From NCBI RefSeq assembly GCF_052324685.1, contig NW_027506980.1:248001-312000 (forward strand): 64,000 nucleotides of DNA. Reading direction: 5' to 3'. This document shows, piece by piece, positions 24,791-38,690 of this stretch. Positions within the stretch are counted from its first letter, which is position 1; every line of letters begins with the position of its first letter. Origin of the DNA: Brachyhypopomus gauderio. Lineage: Eukaryota; Chordata; Actinopteri; Gymnotiformes; Hypopomidae. Below the pieces are notes generated by a model that did no database searches, had not been told where the DNA came from, and was given only the letters and a program-made list of their open reading frames with translations. A program made the position numbers and the translations under genes.

Positions 24791-25944
24791 CAGATGCTGC
24801 TGTGCTTACATAGTTCTTCCTCAAAAGAAAAACCCAACAAGCACATTCCTCCTGTTTGCTGGCTTTTGATTAAATGAGCCAATGCATAAAGGATGCAACA
24901 TCAATGTCACTCACACTTTTCTGCTAGCTTGTCTAAAATTCGCCCTTCCTTCAATTTCTCACTTGTCAAGACCTGCAGGTCTTCAAACAAAAGGTCAGTT
25001 TGTAGACCCTTTTCCTGTCAAAGTTTTGATCCTTTTGTCCACCAGTCATCGGAATGTGTATGATTTTCACCAGTTTACACAGTGTAGCTCCCTTGCCTTC
25101 AGTTGCAGGGTTATGTCCTCTTAGATAAGACGCTTTTGAAATTATTTGTGAAAATGCACCCAAAACCTATTCAAAACAGATTTGATGGAAGCACTGCAGG
25201 AGCTGCTCCAAGACGCATTTTGTCCAGAAAATGTGCTATCATGAATGCATCCATATCACCAACACACATTTACAAACCAAACCATAGGCAATAAAATACA
25301 TGAGTAAACTGATTTGTGGACCTTTGTGGCACTTGGTACTGCTGAGATCAGGATCATTACAGAGTTCAGCAATTATTTTCCCAACTAGGTCATTGATACA
25401 TTGGAATCCCCAATGTTTTCTGGAACAGAATAGGCTATGCCTTTCGGATGAGAATAAAAAAAGACTTCAAGAACCAAAAAAGAAGTTAAGCTGCCTTCAG
25501 CTGATGTACTCAGACTAAAGGGAAACACTTTAAATCCCAAGGTGAAATGCACATGCTCAAAATTTTATCAGGACAGAGTACATGTTTTACTTTGATATTA
25601 AGAGCGATCACTGGATTGTCTTCCAGTAAATTATAGTTTTCTTCCGCTACAAAACGTTTTTTCAACAACTATAAAGAGGCTATGCAATGAAACTGAGCTG
25701 AGATGTCAAGTGCCTTTAATGGTACATTTTTGACCCCACTTCAAATGCTGCTGTTACCTGACCAGTTCGATTGTTAGTTTGCCAGATTCTCAATCTCTGG
25801 GATGTGAGATCATGCACCAGGTTTAGTGAATGTTTAAGGGTGAAGGTCTTTAGTTTCTGCACAAATTCCACAAACATAGCTCAGGTCCTGCTCAACATGT
25901 CAACATGTGGCGACAGCAAGTGCCTTTGGGGTACTACAAAAATC

Positions 25945-26017
25945 GCCCGGCTAGCTCAGTCGGTAGAGCATGAGACTCTTAATCTCAGGGTCGTGGGTTG
26001 GAGCCCCACGTTGGGCG
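25945..26017 (+). tRNA. tRNA-Lys(CTT)-like, unit 18, C56G variant
   Basis: C56G class; G at 26000. Upstream marker A. Confidence 0.92.
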
Positions 26018-26106
26018 AGAGGCTGATTTGTTTGAGTGAAATGTTGAAATTTAGTTAATCTGTTTGCACAAAATACGTCTAAAAAAGAAGAGAAAGGAAC
26101 ATACAT

Positions 26107-26133
26107 CGTCCCTGGGTGGGCTCGAACCACCAT

Positions 26134-26174
<41 letters not shown>

Positions 26175-26180
26175 AGAGAC
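26107..26180 (-). tRNA. tRNA-Asn(GTT), unit 19
   Basis: Consensus copy; gattaaatg marker. Confidence 0.96.
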
Positions 26181-27334
26181 CAGATGCTGCTGTGCTTACA
26201 TAGTTCTTCCTCAAAAGAAAAACCCAACAAGCACATTCCTCCTGTTTGCTGGCTTTTGATTAAATGAGCCAATGCATAAAGGATGCAACATCAATGTCAC
26301 TCACACTTTTCTGCTAGCTTGTCTAAAATTCGCCCTTCCTTCAATTTCTCACTTGTCAAGACCTGCAGGTCTTCAAACAAAAGGTCAGTTTGTAGACCCT
26401 TTTCCTGTCAAAGTTTTGATCCTTTTGTCCACCAGTCATCGGAATGTGTATGATTTTCACCAGTTTACACACTGTAGCTCCCTTGCCTTCAGTTGCAGGG
26501 TTATGTCCTCTTAGATAAGACGCTTTTGAAATTATTTGTGAAAATGCACCCAAAACCTATTCAAAACAGATTTGATGGAAGCACTGCAGGAGCTGCTCCA
26601 AGACGCATTTTGTCCAGAAAATGTGCTATCATGAATGCATCCATATCACCAACACACATTTACAAACCAAACCATAGGCAATAAAATACATGAGTAAACT
26701 GATTTGTGGACCTTTGTGGCACTTGGTACTGCTGAGATCAGGATCATTACAGAGTTCAGCAATTATTTTCCCAACTAGGTCATTGATACATTGGAATCCC
26801 CAATGTTTTCTGGAACAGAATAGGCTATGCCTTTCGGATGAGAATAAAAAAAGACTTCAAGAACCAAAAAAGAAGTTAAGCTGCCTTCAGCTGATGTACT
26901 CAGACTAAAGGGAAACACTTTAAATCCCAAGGTGAAATGCACATGCTCAAAATTTTATCAGGACAGAGTACATGTTTTACTTTGATATTAAGAGCGATCA
27001 CTGGATTGTCTTCCAGTAAATTATAGTTTTCTTCCGCTACAAAACGTTTTTTCAACAACTATAAAGAGGCTATGCAATGAAACTGAGCTGAGATGTCAAG
27101 TGCCTTTAATGGTACATTTTTGACCCCACTTCAAATGCTGCTGTTACCTGACCAGTTCGATTGTTAGTTTGCCAGATTCTCAATCTCTGGGATGTGAGAT
27201 CATGCACCAGGTTTAGTGAATGTTTAAGGGTGAAGGTCTTTAGTTTCTGCACAAATTCCACAAACATAGCTCAGGTCCTGCTCAACATGTCAACATGTGG
27301 CGACAGCAAGTGCCTTTGGGGTACTACAAAAATC

Positions 27335-27407
27335 GCCCGGCTAGCTCAGTCGGTAGAGCATGAGACTCTTAATCTCAGGGTCGTGGGTTGGAGCCCCACG
27401 TTGGGCG
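27335..27407 (+). tRNA. tRNA-Lys(CTT)-like, unit 19, C56G variant
   Basis: C56G class; G at 27390. It is the last of four consecutive C56G copies (units 16-19). Confidence 0.92.
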
Positions 27408-27496
27408 AGAGGCTGATTTGTTTGAGTGAAATGTTGAAATTTAGTTAATCTGTTTGCACAAAATACGTCTAAAAAAGAAGAGAAAGGAACATACAT

Positions 27497-27523
27497 CGTC
27501 CCTGGGTGGGCTCGAACCACCAT

Positions 27524-27564
<41 letters not shown>

Positions 27565-27570
27565 AGAGAC
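27497..27570 (-). tRNA. tRNA-Asn(GTT), unit 20
   Basis: Consensus copy. Confidence 0.96.
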
Positions 27571-28724
27571 CAGATGCTGCTGTGCTTACATAGTTCTTCC
27601 TCAAAAGAAAAACCCAACAAGCACATTCCTCCTGTTTGCTGGCTTTTGATGAAATGAGCCAATGCATAAAGGATGCAACATCAATGTCACTCACACTTTT
27701 CTGCTAGCTTGTCTAAAATTCGCCCTTCCTTCAATTTCTCACTTGTCAAGACCTGCAGGTCTTCAAACAAAAGGTCAGTTTGTAGACCCTTTTCCTGTCA
27801 AAGTTTTGATCCTTTTGTCCACCAGTCATCGGAATGTGTATGATTTTCACCAGTTTACACAGTGTAGCTCCCTTGCCTTCAGTTGCAGGGTTATGTCCTC
27901 TTAGATAAGACGCTTTTGAAATTATTTGTGAAAATGCACCCAAAACCTATTCAAAACAGATTTGATGGAAGCACTGCAGGAGCTGCTCCAAGACGCATTT
28001 TGTCCAGAAAATGTGCTATCATGAATGCATCCATATCACCAACACACATTTACAAACCAAACCATAGGCAATAAAATACATGAGTAAACTGATTTGTGGA
28101 CCTTTGTGGCACTTGGTACTGCTGAGATCAGGATCATTACAGAGTTCAGCAATTATTTTCCCAACTAGGTCATTGATACATTGGAATCCCCAATGTTTTC
28201 TGGAACAGAATAGGCTATGCCTTTCGGATGAGAATAAAAAAAGACTTCAAGAACCAAAAAAGAAGTTAAGCTGCCTTCAGCTGATGTACTCAGACTAAAG
28301 GGAAACACTTTAAATCCCAAGGTGAAATGCACATGCTCAAAATTTTATCAGGACAGAGTACATGTTTTACTTTGATATTAAGAGCGATCACTAGATTGTC
28401 TTCCAGTAAATTAATGTTTTCTTCCGCTACAAAACGTTTTTTCAACAACTATAAAGAGGCTATGCAACGAAACTGAGCTGAGATGTCAAGTGCCTTTAAT
28501 GGTACATTTTTGACCCCACTTCAAATGCTGCTGTTACCTGACCAGTTCGATTGTTAGTTTGCCAGATTCTCAATCTCTGGGATGTGAGATCATGCACCAG
28601 GTTTAGTGAATGTTTAAGGGTGAAGGTCTTTAGTTTCTGCACAAATTCCACAAACATAGCTCAGGTCCTGCTCAACATGTCAACATGTGGCGACAGCAAG
28701 TGCCTTTGGGGTCCTACAAAAATC

Positions 28725-28797
28725 GCCCGGCTAGCTCAGTCGGTAGAGCATGAGACTCTTAATCTCAGGGTCGTGAGTTCGAGCCCCACGTTGGGCG
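28725..28797 (+). tRNA. tRNA-Lys(CTT), unit 20, G52A variant
   Basis: G52A class; A at 28776. Confidence 0.92.
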
Positions 28798-28886
28798 AGA
28801 GGCTGATTTGTTTGAGTGAAATGTTGAAATTTAGTTAATCTGTTTGCACAAAATACGTCTAAAAAAGAAGAGAAAGGAACATACAT

Positions 28887-28913
28887 CGTCCCTGGGTGGG
28901 CTCGAACCACCAT

Positions 28914-28954
<41 letters not shown>

Positions 28955-28960
28955 AGAGAC
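28887..28960 (-). tRNA. tRNA-Asn(GTT), unit 21
   Basis: Consensus copy. Confidence 0.96.
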
Positions 28961-30114
28961 CAGATGCTGCTGTGCTTACATAGTTCTTCCTCAAAAGAAA
29001 AACCCAACAAGCACATTCCTCCTGTTTGCTGGCTTTTGATGAAATGAGCCAATGCATAAAGGATGCAACATCAATGTCACTCACACTTTTCTGCTAGCTT
29101 GTCTAAAATTCACCCTTCCTTCAATTTCTCACTTGTCAAGACCTGCAGGTCTTCAAACAAAAGGTCAGTTTGTAGACCCTTTTCCTGTCAAAGTTTTGAT
29201 CCTTTTGTCCACCAGTCATCGGAATGTGTATGATTTTCACCAGTTTACACAGTGTAGCTCCCTTGCCTTCAGTTGCAGGGTTATGTCGTCTTAGATAAGA
29301 CGCTTTTGAAATTATTTGTGAAAATGCACCCAAAACCTATTCAAAACAGATTTGATGGAAGCACTGCAGGAGCTGCTCCAAGACGCATTTTGTCCAGAAA
29401 ATGTGCTATCATGAATGCATCCATATCACCAACACACATTTACAAACCAAACCATAGGCAATAAAATACATGAGTAAACTGATTTGTGGACCTTTGTGGC
29501 ACTTGGTACTGCTGAGATCAGGATCATTACAGAGTTCAGCAATTATTTTCCCAACTAGGTCATTGATACATTGGAATCCCCAATGTTTTCTGGAACAGAA
29601 TAGGCTATGCCTTTCGGATGAGAATAAAAAAAGACTTCAAGAACCAAAAAAGAAGTTAAGCTGCCTTCAGCTGATGTACTCAGACTAAAGGGAAACACTT
29701 TAAATCCCAAGGTGAAATGCACATGCTCAAAATTTTATCAGGACAGAGTACATGTTTTACTTTGATATTAAGAGCGATCACTGGATTGTCTTCCAGTAAA
29801 TTAATGTTTTCTTCCGCTACAAAACGTTTTTTCAACAACTATAAAGAGGCTATGCAACGAAACTGAGCTGGGATGTCAAGTGCCTTTAATGGTACCTTTT
29901 TGACCCCACTTCAAATGCTGCTGTTACCTGACCAGTTCGATTGTTAGTTTGCCAGATTCTCAATCTCTGGGATGTGAGATCATGCACCAGGTTTAGTGAA
30001 TGTTTAAGGGTGAAGGTCTTTAATTTCTGCACAAATTCCACAAACATAGCTCAGGTCCTGCTCAACATGTCAACATGTGGCGACAGCAAGTGCCTTTGGG
30101 GTCCTACAAAAATC

Positions 30115-30187
30115 GCCCGGCTAGCTCAGTCGGTAGAGCATGAGACTCTTAATCTCAGGGTCGTGAGTTCGAGCCCCACGTTGGGCG
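30115..30187 (+). tRNA. tRNA-Lys(CTT), unit 21, G52A variant
   Basis: G52A class; A at 30166. Confidence 0.92.
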
Positions 30188-30276
30188 AGAGGCTGATTTG
30201 TTTGAGTGAAATGTTGAAATTTAGTTAATCTGTTTGCACAAAATACGTCTAAAAAAGAAGAGAAAGGAACATACAT

Positions 30277-30303
30277 CGTCCCTGGGTGGGCTCGAACCAC
30301 CAT

Positions 30304-30344
<41 letters not shown>

Positions 30345-30350
30345 AGAGAC
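30277..30350 (-). tRNA. tRNA-Asn(GTT), unit 22
   Basis: Consensus copy. Confidence 0.96.
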
Positions 30351-31504
30351 CAGATGCTGCTGTGCTTACATAGTTCTTCCTCAAAAGAAAAACCCAACAA
30401 GCACATTCCTCCTGTTTGCTGGCTTTTGATGAAATGAGCCAATGCATAAAGGATGCAACATCAATGTCACTCACACTTTTCTGCTAGCTTGTCTAAAATT
30501 CGCCCTTCCTTCAATTTCTCACTTGTCAAGACCTGCAGGTCTTCAAACAAAAGGTCAGTTTGTAGACCCTTTTCCTGTCAAAGTTTTGATCCTTTTGTCC
30601 ACCAGTCATCGGAATGTGTATGATTTTCACCAGTTTACACAGTGTAGCTCCCTTGCATTCAGTTGCAGGGTTATGTCCTCTTAGATAAGACGCTTTTCAA
30701 ATTATTTGTGAAAATGCACCCAAAACCTATTCAAAACAGATTTGATGGAAGCACTGCAGGAGCTGCTCCAAGACGCATTTTGTCCAGAAAATGTGCTATC
30801 ATGAATGCATACATATCACCAACACACATTTACAAACCAAACCATAGGCAATAAAATACATGAGTAAACTGATTTGTGGACCTTTGTGGCACTTGGTACT
30901 GCTGAGATCAGGATCATTACAGAGTTCAGCAATTATTTTCCCAACTAGGTCATTGATACATTGGAATCCCCAATGTTTTCTGGAACAGAATAGGCTATGC
31001 CTTTCGGATGAGAATAAAAAAAGACTTCAAGAACCAAAAAAGAAGTTAAGCTGCCTTCAGCTGATGTACTCAGACTAAAGGGAAACACTTTAAATCCCAA
31101 GGTGAAATGCACATGCTCAAAATTTTATCAGGACAGAGTACATGTTTTACTTTGATATTAAGAGCGATCACTGGATTGTCTTCCAGTAAATTAATGTTTT
31201 CTTCCGCTACAAAACGTTTTTTCAACAACTATAAAGAGGCTATGCAATGAAACTGAGCTGAGATGTCAAGTGCCTTTAATGGTACATTTTTGACCCCACT
31301 TCAAATGCTGCTGTTACCTGACCAGTTCGATTGTTAGTTTGCCAGATTCTCAATCTCTGGGATGTGAGATCATGCACCAGGTTTAGTGAATGTTTAAGGG
31401 TGAAGGTCTTTAGTTTCTGCACAAATTCCACAAACATAGCTCAGGTCCTGCTCAACATGTCAACATGTGGCGACAGCAAGTGCCTTTGGGGTACTACAAA
31501 AATC

Positions 31505-31577
31505 GCCCGGCTAGCTCAGTCGGTAGAGCATGAGACTCTTAATCTCAGGGTCGTGGGTTCGAGCCCCACGTTGGGCG
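31505..31577 (+). tRNA. tRNA-Lys(CTT), unit 22
   Basis: Consensus gene with upstream marker A. Confidence 0.96.
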
Positions 31578-31666
31578 AGAGGCTGATTTGTTTGAGTGAA
31601 ATGTTGAAATTTAGTTAATCTGTTTGCACAAAATACGTCTAAAAAAGAAGAGAAAGGAACATACAT

Positions 31667-31693
31667 CGTCCCTGGGTGGGCTCGAACCACCAT

Positions 31694-31734
<41 letters not shown>

Positions 31735-31740
31735 AGAGAC
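31667..31740 (-). tRNA. tRNA-Asn(GTT), unit 23
   Basis: Consensus copy. Confidence 0.96.
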
Positions 31741-32894
31741 CAGATGCTGCTGTGCTTACATAGTTCTTCCTCAAAAGAAAAACCCAACAAGCACATTCCT
31801 CCTGTTTGCTGGCTTTTGATGAAATGAGCCAATGCATAAAGGATGCAACATCAATGTCACTCACACTTTTCTGCTAGCTTGTCTAAAATTCGCCCTTCCT
31901 TCAATTTCTCACTTGTCAAGACCTGCAGGTCTTCAAACAAAAGGTCAGTTTGTAGACCCTTTTCCTGTCAAAGTTTTGATCCTTTTGTCCACCAGTCATC
32001 GGAATGTGTATGATTTTCACCAGTTTACACAGTGTAGCTCCCTTGCATTCAGTTGCAGGGTTATGTCCTCTTAGATAAGACGCTTTTCAAATTATTTGTG
32101 AAAATGCACCCAAAACCTATTCAAAACAGATTTGATGGAAGCACTGCAGGAGCTGCTCCAAGACGCATTTTGTCCAGAAAATGTGCTATCATGAATGCAT
32201 ACATATCACCAACACACATTTACAAACCAAACCATAGGCAATAAAATACATGAGTAAACTGATTTGTGGACCTTTGTGGCACTTGGTACTGCTGAGATCA
32301 GGATCATTACAGAGTTCAGCAATTATTTTCCCAACTAGGTCATTGATACATTGGAATCCCCAATGTTTTCTGGAACAGAATAGGCTATGCCTTTCGGATG
32401 AGAATAAAAAAAGACTTCAAGAACCAAAAAAGAAGTTAAGCTGCCTTCAGCTGATGTACTCAGACTAAAGGGAAACACTTTAAATCCCAAGGTGAAATGC
32501 ACATGCTCAAAATTTTATCAGGACAGAGTACATGTTTTACTTTGATATTAAGAGCGATCACTGGATTGTCTTCCAGTAAATTAATGTTTTCTTCCGCTAC
32601 AAAACGTTTTTTCAACAACTATAAAGAGGCTATGCAATGAAACTGAGCTGAGATGTCAAGTGCCTTTAATGGTACATTTTTGACCCCACTTCAAATGCTG
32701 CTGTTACCTGACCAGTTCGATTGTTAGTTTGCCAGATTCTCAATCTCTGGGATGTGAGATCATGCACCAGGTTTAGTGAATGTTTAAGGGTGAAGGTCTT
32801 TAGTTTCTGCACAAATTCCACAAACATAGCTCAGGTCCTGCTCAACATGTCAACATGTGGCGACAGCAAGTGCCTTTGGGGTACTACAAAAATC

Positions 32895-32967
32895 GCCCGG
32901 CTAGCTCAGTCGGTAGAGCATGAGACTCTTAATCTCAGGGTCGTGGGTTCGAGCCCCACGTTGGGCG
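32895..32967 (+). tRNA. tRNA-Lys(CTT), unit 23
   Basis: Consensus gene with upstream marker A. Confidence 0.96.
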
Positions 32968-33056
32968 AGAGGCTGATTTGTTTGAGTGAAATGTTGAAAT
33001 TTAGTTAATCTGTTTGCACAAAATACGTCTAAAAAAGAAGAGAAAGGAACATACAT

Positions 33057-33083
33057 CGTCCCTGGGTGGGCTCGAACCACCAT

Positions 33084-33124
<41 letters not shown>

Positions 33125-33130
33125 AGAGAC
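33057..33130 (-). tRNA. tRNA-Asn(GTT), unit 24
   Basis: Consensus copy; gattaaatg marker. Confidence 0.96.
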
Positions 33131-34284
33131 CAGATGCTGCTGTGCTTACATAGTTCTTCCTCAAAAGAAAAACCCAACAAGCACATTCCTCCTGTTTGCT
33201 GGCTTTTGATTAAATGAGCCAATGCATAAAGGATGCAACATCAATGTCACTCACACTTTTCTGCTAGCTTGTCTAAAATTCGCCCTTCCTTCAATTTCTC
33301 ACTTGTCAAGACCTGCAGGTCTTCAAACAAAAGGTCAGTTTGTAGACCCTTTTCCTGTCAAAGTTTTGATCCTTTTGTCCACCAGTCATCGGAATGTGTA
33401 TGATTTTCACCAGTTTACACAGTGTAGCTCCCTTGCCTTCAGTTGCAGGGTTATGTCCTCTTAGATAAGACGCTTTTGAAATTATTTGTGAAAATGCACC
33501 CAAAACCTATTCAAAACAGATTTGATGGAAGCACTGCAGGAGCTGCTCCAAGACGCATTTTGTCCAGAAAATGTGCTATCATGAATGCATCCATATCACC
33601 AACACACATTTACAAACCAAACCATAGGCAATAAAATACATGAGTAAACTGATTTGTGGACCTTTGTGGCACTTGGTACTGCTGAGATCAGGATCATTAC
33701 AGAGTTCAGCAATTATTTTCCCAACTAGGTCATTGATACATTGGAATCCCCAATGTTTTCTGGAACAGAATAGGCTATGCCTTTCGGATGAGAATAAAAA
33801 AAGACTTCAAGAACCAAAAAAGAAGTTAAGCTGCCTTCAGCTGATGTACTCAGACTAAAGGGAAACACTTTAAATCCCAAGGTGAAATGCACATGCTCAA
33901 AATTTTATCAGGACAGAGTACATGTTTTACTTTGATATTAAGAGCGATCACTAGATTGTCTTCCAGTAAATTAATGTTTTCTTCCGCTACAAAACGTTTT
34001 TTCAACAACTACAAAGAGGCTATGCAACGAAACTGAGCTGAGATGTCAAGTGCCTTTAATGGTACATTTTTGACCCCACTTCAAATGCTGCTGTTACCTG
34101 ACCAGTTCGATTGTTAGTTTGCCAGATTCTCAATCTCTGGGATGTGAGATCATGCACCAGGTTTAGTGAATGTTTAAGGGTGAAGGTCTTTAGTTTCTGC
34201 ACAAATTCCACAAACATAGCTCAGGTCCTGCTCAACATGTCAACATGTGGCGACAGCAAGTGCCTTTGGGGTCCTACAAAAATC

Positions 34285-34357
34285 GCCCGGCTAGCTCAGT
34301 CGGTAGAGCATGAGACTCTTAATCTCAGGGTCGTGGGTTCGAGCCCCACGTTGGGCG
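34285..34357 (+). tRNA. tRNA-Lys(CTT), unit 24
   Basis: Consensus copy; upstream marker C. Confidence 0.96.
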
Positions 34358-34446
34358 AGAGGCTGATTTGTTTGAGTGAAATGTTGAAATTTAGTTAATC
34401 TGTTTGCACAAAATACGTCTAAAAAAGAAGAGAAAGGAACATACAT

Positions 34447-34479
34447 CTTCCCTGAGTGGGCTCGAACCACCATCCTTTG

Positions 34480-34514
<35 letters not shown>

Positions 34515-34520
34515 AGAGAC
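34447..34520 (-). tRNA. tRNA-Asn(GTT), unit 25, C72A + C65T + G41C variant
   Basis: It has the unit 10 pair of changes (34448, 34455) plus a private plus-strand C to G at 34479. That makes base 41 C and breaks the middle pair of the anticodon stem (C29-C41). With two broken stems it is likely a pseudogene. Confidence 0.9.
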
Positions 34521-35674
34521 CAGATGCTGCTGTGCTTACATAGTTCTTCCTCAAAAGAAAAACCCAACAAGCACATTCCTCCTGTTTGCTGGCTTTTGAT
34601 GAAATGAGCCAATGCATAAAGGATGCAACATCAATGTCACTCACACTTTTCTGCTAGCTTGTCTAAAATTCGCCCTTCCTTCAATTTCTCACTTGTCAAG
34701 ACCTGCAGGTCTTCAAACAAAAGGTCAGTTTGTAGACCCTTTTCCTGTCAAAGTTTTGATCCTTTTGTCCACCAGTCATCGGAATGTGTATGATTTTCAC
34801 CAGTTTACACAGTGTAGCTCCCTTGCATTCAGTTGCAGGGTTATGTCCTCTTAGATAAGACGCTTTTCAAATTATTTGTGAAAATGCACCCAAAACCTAT
34901 TCAAAACAGATTTGATGGAAGCACTGCAGGAGCTGCTCCAAGACGCATTTTGTCCAGAAAATGTGCTATCATGAATGCATACATATCACCAACACACATT
35001 TACAAACCAAACCATAGGCAATAAAATACATGAGTAAACTGATTTGTGGACCTTTGTGGCACTTGGTACTGCTGAGATCAGGATCATTACAGAGTTCAGC
35101 AATTATTTTCCCAACTAGGTCATTGATACATTGGAATCCCCAATGTTTTCTGGAACAGAATAGGCTATGCCTTTCGGATGAGAATAAAAAAAGACTTCAA
35201 GAACCAAAAAAGAAGTTAAGCTGCCTTCAGCTGATGTACTCAGACTAAAGGGAAACACTTTAAATCCCAAGGTGAAATGCACATGCTCAAAATTTTATCA
35301 GGACAGAGTACATGTTTTACTTTGATATTAAGAGCGATCACTGGATTGTCTTCCAGTAAATTAATGTTTTCTTCCGCTACAAAACGTTTTTTCAACAACT
35401 ATAAAGAGGCTATGCAATGAAACTGAGCTGAGATGTCAAGTGCCTTTAATGGTACATTTTTGACCCCACTTCAAATGCTGCTGTTACCTGACCAGTTCGA
35501 TTGTTAGTTTGCCAGATTCTCAATCTCTGGGATGTGAGATCATGCACCAGGTTTAGTGAATGTTTAAGGGTGAAGGTCTTTAGTTTCTGCACAAATTCCA
35601 CAAACATAGCTCAGGTCCTGCTCAACATGTCAACATGTGGCGACAGCAAGTGCCTTTGGGGTACTACAAAAATC

Positions 35675-35747
35675 GCCCGGCTAGCTCAGTCGGTAGAGCA
35701 TGAGACTCTTAATCTCAGGGTCGTGGGTTCGAGCCCCACGTTGGGCG
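35675..35747 (+). tRNA. tRNA-Lys(CTT), unit 25
   Basis: Consensus gene with upstream marker A. Confidence 0.96.
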
Positions 35748-35836
35748 AGAGGCTGATTTGTTTGAGTGAAATGTTGAAATTTAGTTAATCTGTTTGCACA
35801 AAATACGTCTAAAAAAGAAGAGAAAGGAACATACAT

Positions 35837-35863
35837 CGTCCCTGGGTGGGCTCGAACCACCAT

Positions 35864-35904
<41 letters not shown>

Positions 35905-35910
35905 AGAGAC
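35837..35910 (-). tRNA. tRNA-Asn(GTT), unit 26
   Basis: Consensus copy; gattaaatg marker. Confidence 0.96.
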
Positions 35911-37064
35911 CAGATGCTGCTGTGCTTACATAGTTCTTCCTCAAAAGAAAAACCCAACAAGCACATTCCTCCTGTTTGCTGGCTTTTGATTAAATGAGCC
36001 AATGCATAAAGGATGCAACATCAATGTCACTCACACTTTTCTGCTAGCTTGTCTAAAATTCGCCCTTCCTTCAATTTCTCACTTGTCAAGACCTGCAGGT
36101 CTTCAAACAAAAGGTCAGTTTGTAGACCCTTTTCCTGTCAAAGTTTTGATCCTTTTGTCCACCAGTCATCGGAATGTGTATGATTTTCACCAGTTTACAC
36201 AGTGTAGCTCCCTTGCCTTCAGTTGCAGGGTTATGTCCTCTTAGATAAGACGCTTTTCAAATTATTTGTGAAAATGCACCCAAAACCTATTCAAAACAGA
36301 TTTGATGGAAGCACTGCAGGAGCTGCTCCAAGACGCATTTTGTCCAGAAAATGTGCTATCATGAATGCATCCATATCACCAACACACATTTACAAACCAA
36401 ACCATAGGCAATAAAATACATGAGTAAACTGATTTGTGGACCTTTGTGGCACTTGGTACTGCTGAGATCAGGATCATTACAGAGTTCAGCAATTATTTTC
36501 CCAACTAGGTCATTGATACATTGGAATCCCCAATGTTTTCTGGAACAGAATAGGCTATGCCTTTCGGATGAGAATAAAAAAAGACTTCAAGAACCAAAAA
36601 AGAAGTTAAGCTGCCTTCAGCTGATGTACTCAGACTAAAGGGAAACACTTTAAATCCCAAGGTGAAATGCACATGCTCAAAATTTTATCAGGACAGAGTA
36701 CATGTTTTACTTTGATATTAAGAGCGATCACTAGATTGTCTTCCAGTAAATTAATGTTTTCTTCCGCTACAAAACGTTTTTTCAACAACTATAAAGAGGC
36801 TATGCAACGAAACTGAGCTGAGATGTCAAGTGCCTTTAATGGTACATTTTTGACCCCACTTCAAATGCTGCTGTTACCTGACCAGTTCGATTGTTAGTTT
36901 GCCAGATTCTCAATCTCTGGGATGTGAGATCATGCACCAGGTTTAGTGAATGTTTAAGGGTGAAGGTCTTTAGTTTCTGCACAAATTCCACAAACATAGC
37001 TCAGGTCCTGCTCAACATGTCAACATGTGGCGACAGCAAGTGCCTTTGGGGTCCTACAAAAATC

Positions 37065-37137
37065 GCCCGGCTAGCTCAGTCGGTAGAGCATGAGACTCTT
37101 AATCTCAGGGTCGTGGGTTGGAGCCCCACGTTGGGCG
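37065..37137 (+). tRNA. tRNA-Lys(CTT)-like, unit 26, C56G variant on the C haplotype
   Basis: C56G class; G at 37120. Upstream marker C, as in unit 17. Confidence 0.92.
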
Positions 37138-37226
37138 AGAGGCTGATTTGTTTGAGTGAAATGTTGAAATTTAGTTAATCTGTTTGCACAAAATACGTCT
37201 AAAAAAGAAGAGAAAGGAACATACAT

Positions 37227-37253
37227 CGTCCCTGGGTGGGCTCGAACCACGAT

Positions 37254-37294
<41 letters not shown>

Positions 37295-37300
37295 AGAGAC
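37227..37300 (-). tRNA. tRNA-Asn(GTT), unit 27, G49C variant
   Basis: A private plus-strand C to G at 37251 makes base 49 C, opposite C65, and so loses the outer T-stem pair. The B box is intact. Confidence 0.92.
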
Positions 37301-38454
37301 CAGATGCTGCTGTGCTTACATAGTTCTTCCTCAAAAGAAAAACCCAACAAGCACATTCCTCCTGTTTGCTGGCTTTTGATTAAATGAGCCAATGCATAAA
37401 GGATGCAACATCAATGTCACTCACACTTTTCTGCTAGCTTGTCTAAAATTCGCCCTTCCTTCAATTTCTCACTTGTCAAGACCTGCAGGTCTTCAAACAA
37501 AAGGTCAGTTTGTAGACCCTTTTCCTGTCAAAGTTTTGATCCTTTTGTCCACCAGTCATCGGAATGTGTATGATTTTCACCAGTTTACACAGTGTAGCTC
37601 CCTTGCCTTCAGTTGCAGGGTTATGTCCTCTTAGATAAGACGCTTTTGAAATTATTTGTGAAAATGCACCCAAAACCTATTCAAAACAGATTTGATGGAA
37701 GCACTGCAGGAGCTGCTCCAAGACGCATTTTGTCCAGAAAATGTGCTATCATGAATGCATCCATATCACCAACACACATTTACAAACCAAACCATAGGCA
37801 ATAAAATACATGAGTAAACTGATTTGTGGACCTTTGTGGCACTTGGTACTGCTGAGATCAGGATCATTACAGAGTTCAGCAATTATTTTCCCAACTAGGT
37901 CATTGATACATTGGAATCCCCAATGTTTTCTGGAACAGAATAGGCTATGCCTTTCGGATGAGAATAAAAAAAGACTTCAAGAACCAAAAAAGAAGTTAAG
38001 CTGCCTTCAGCTGATGTACTCAGACTAAAGGGAAACACTTTAAATCCCAAGGTGAAATGCACATGCTCAAAATTTTATCAGGACAGAGTACATGTTTTAC
38101 TTTGATATTAAGAGCGATCACTAGATTGTCTTCCAGTAAATTAATGTTTTCTTCCGCTACAAAACGTTTTTTCAACAACTATAAAGAGGTTATGCAACGA
38201 AACTGAGCTGAGATGTCAAGTGCCTTTAATGGTACATTTTTGACCCCACTTCAAATGCTGCTGTTACCTGACCAGTTCGATTGTTAGTTTGCCAGATTCT
38301 CAATCTCTGGGATGTGAGATCATGCACCAGGTTTAGTGAATGTTTAAGGGTGAAGGTCTTTAGTTTCTGCACAAATTCCACAAACATAGCTCAGGTCCTG
38401 CTCAACATGTCAACATGTGGCGACAGCAAGTGCCTTTGGGGTCCTACAAAAATC

Positions 38455-38527
38455 GCCCGGCTAGCTCAGTCGGTAGAGCATGAGACTCTTAATCTCAGGG
38501 TCGTGGGTTCGAGCCCCACGTTGGGCG
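38455..38527 (+). tRNA. tRNA-Lys(CTT), unit 27
   Basis: Consensus copy; upstream marker C. Confidence 0.96.
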
Positions 38528-38616
38528 AGAGGCTGATTTGTTTGAGTGAAATGTTGAAATTTAGTTAATCTGTTTGCACAAAATACGTCTAAAAAAGAAG
38601 AGAAAGGAACATACAT

Positions 38617-38643
38617 CGTCCCTGGGTGGGCTCGAACCACCAT

Positions 38644-38684
<41 letters not shown>

Positions 38685-38690
38685 AGAGAC
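38617..38690 (-). tRNA. tRNA-Asn(GTT), unit 28
   Basis: Consensus copy. Confidence 0.96.
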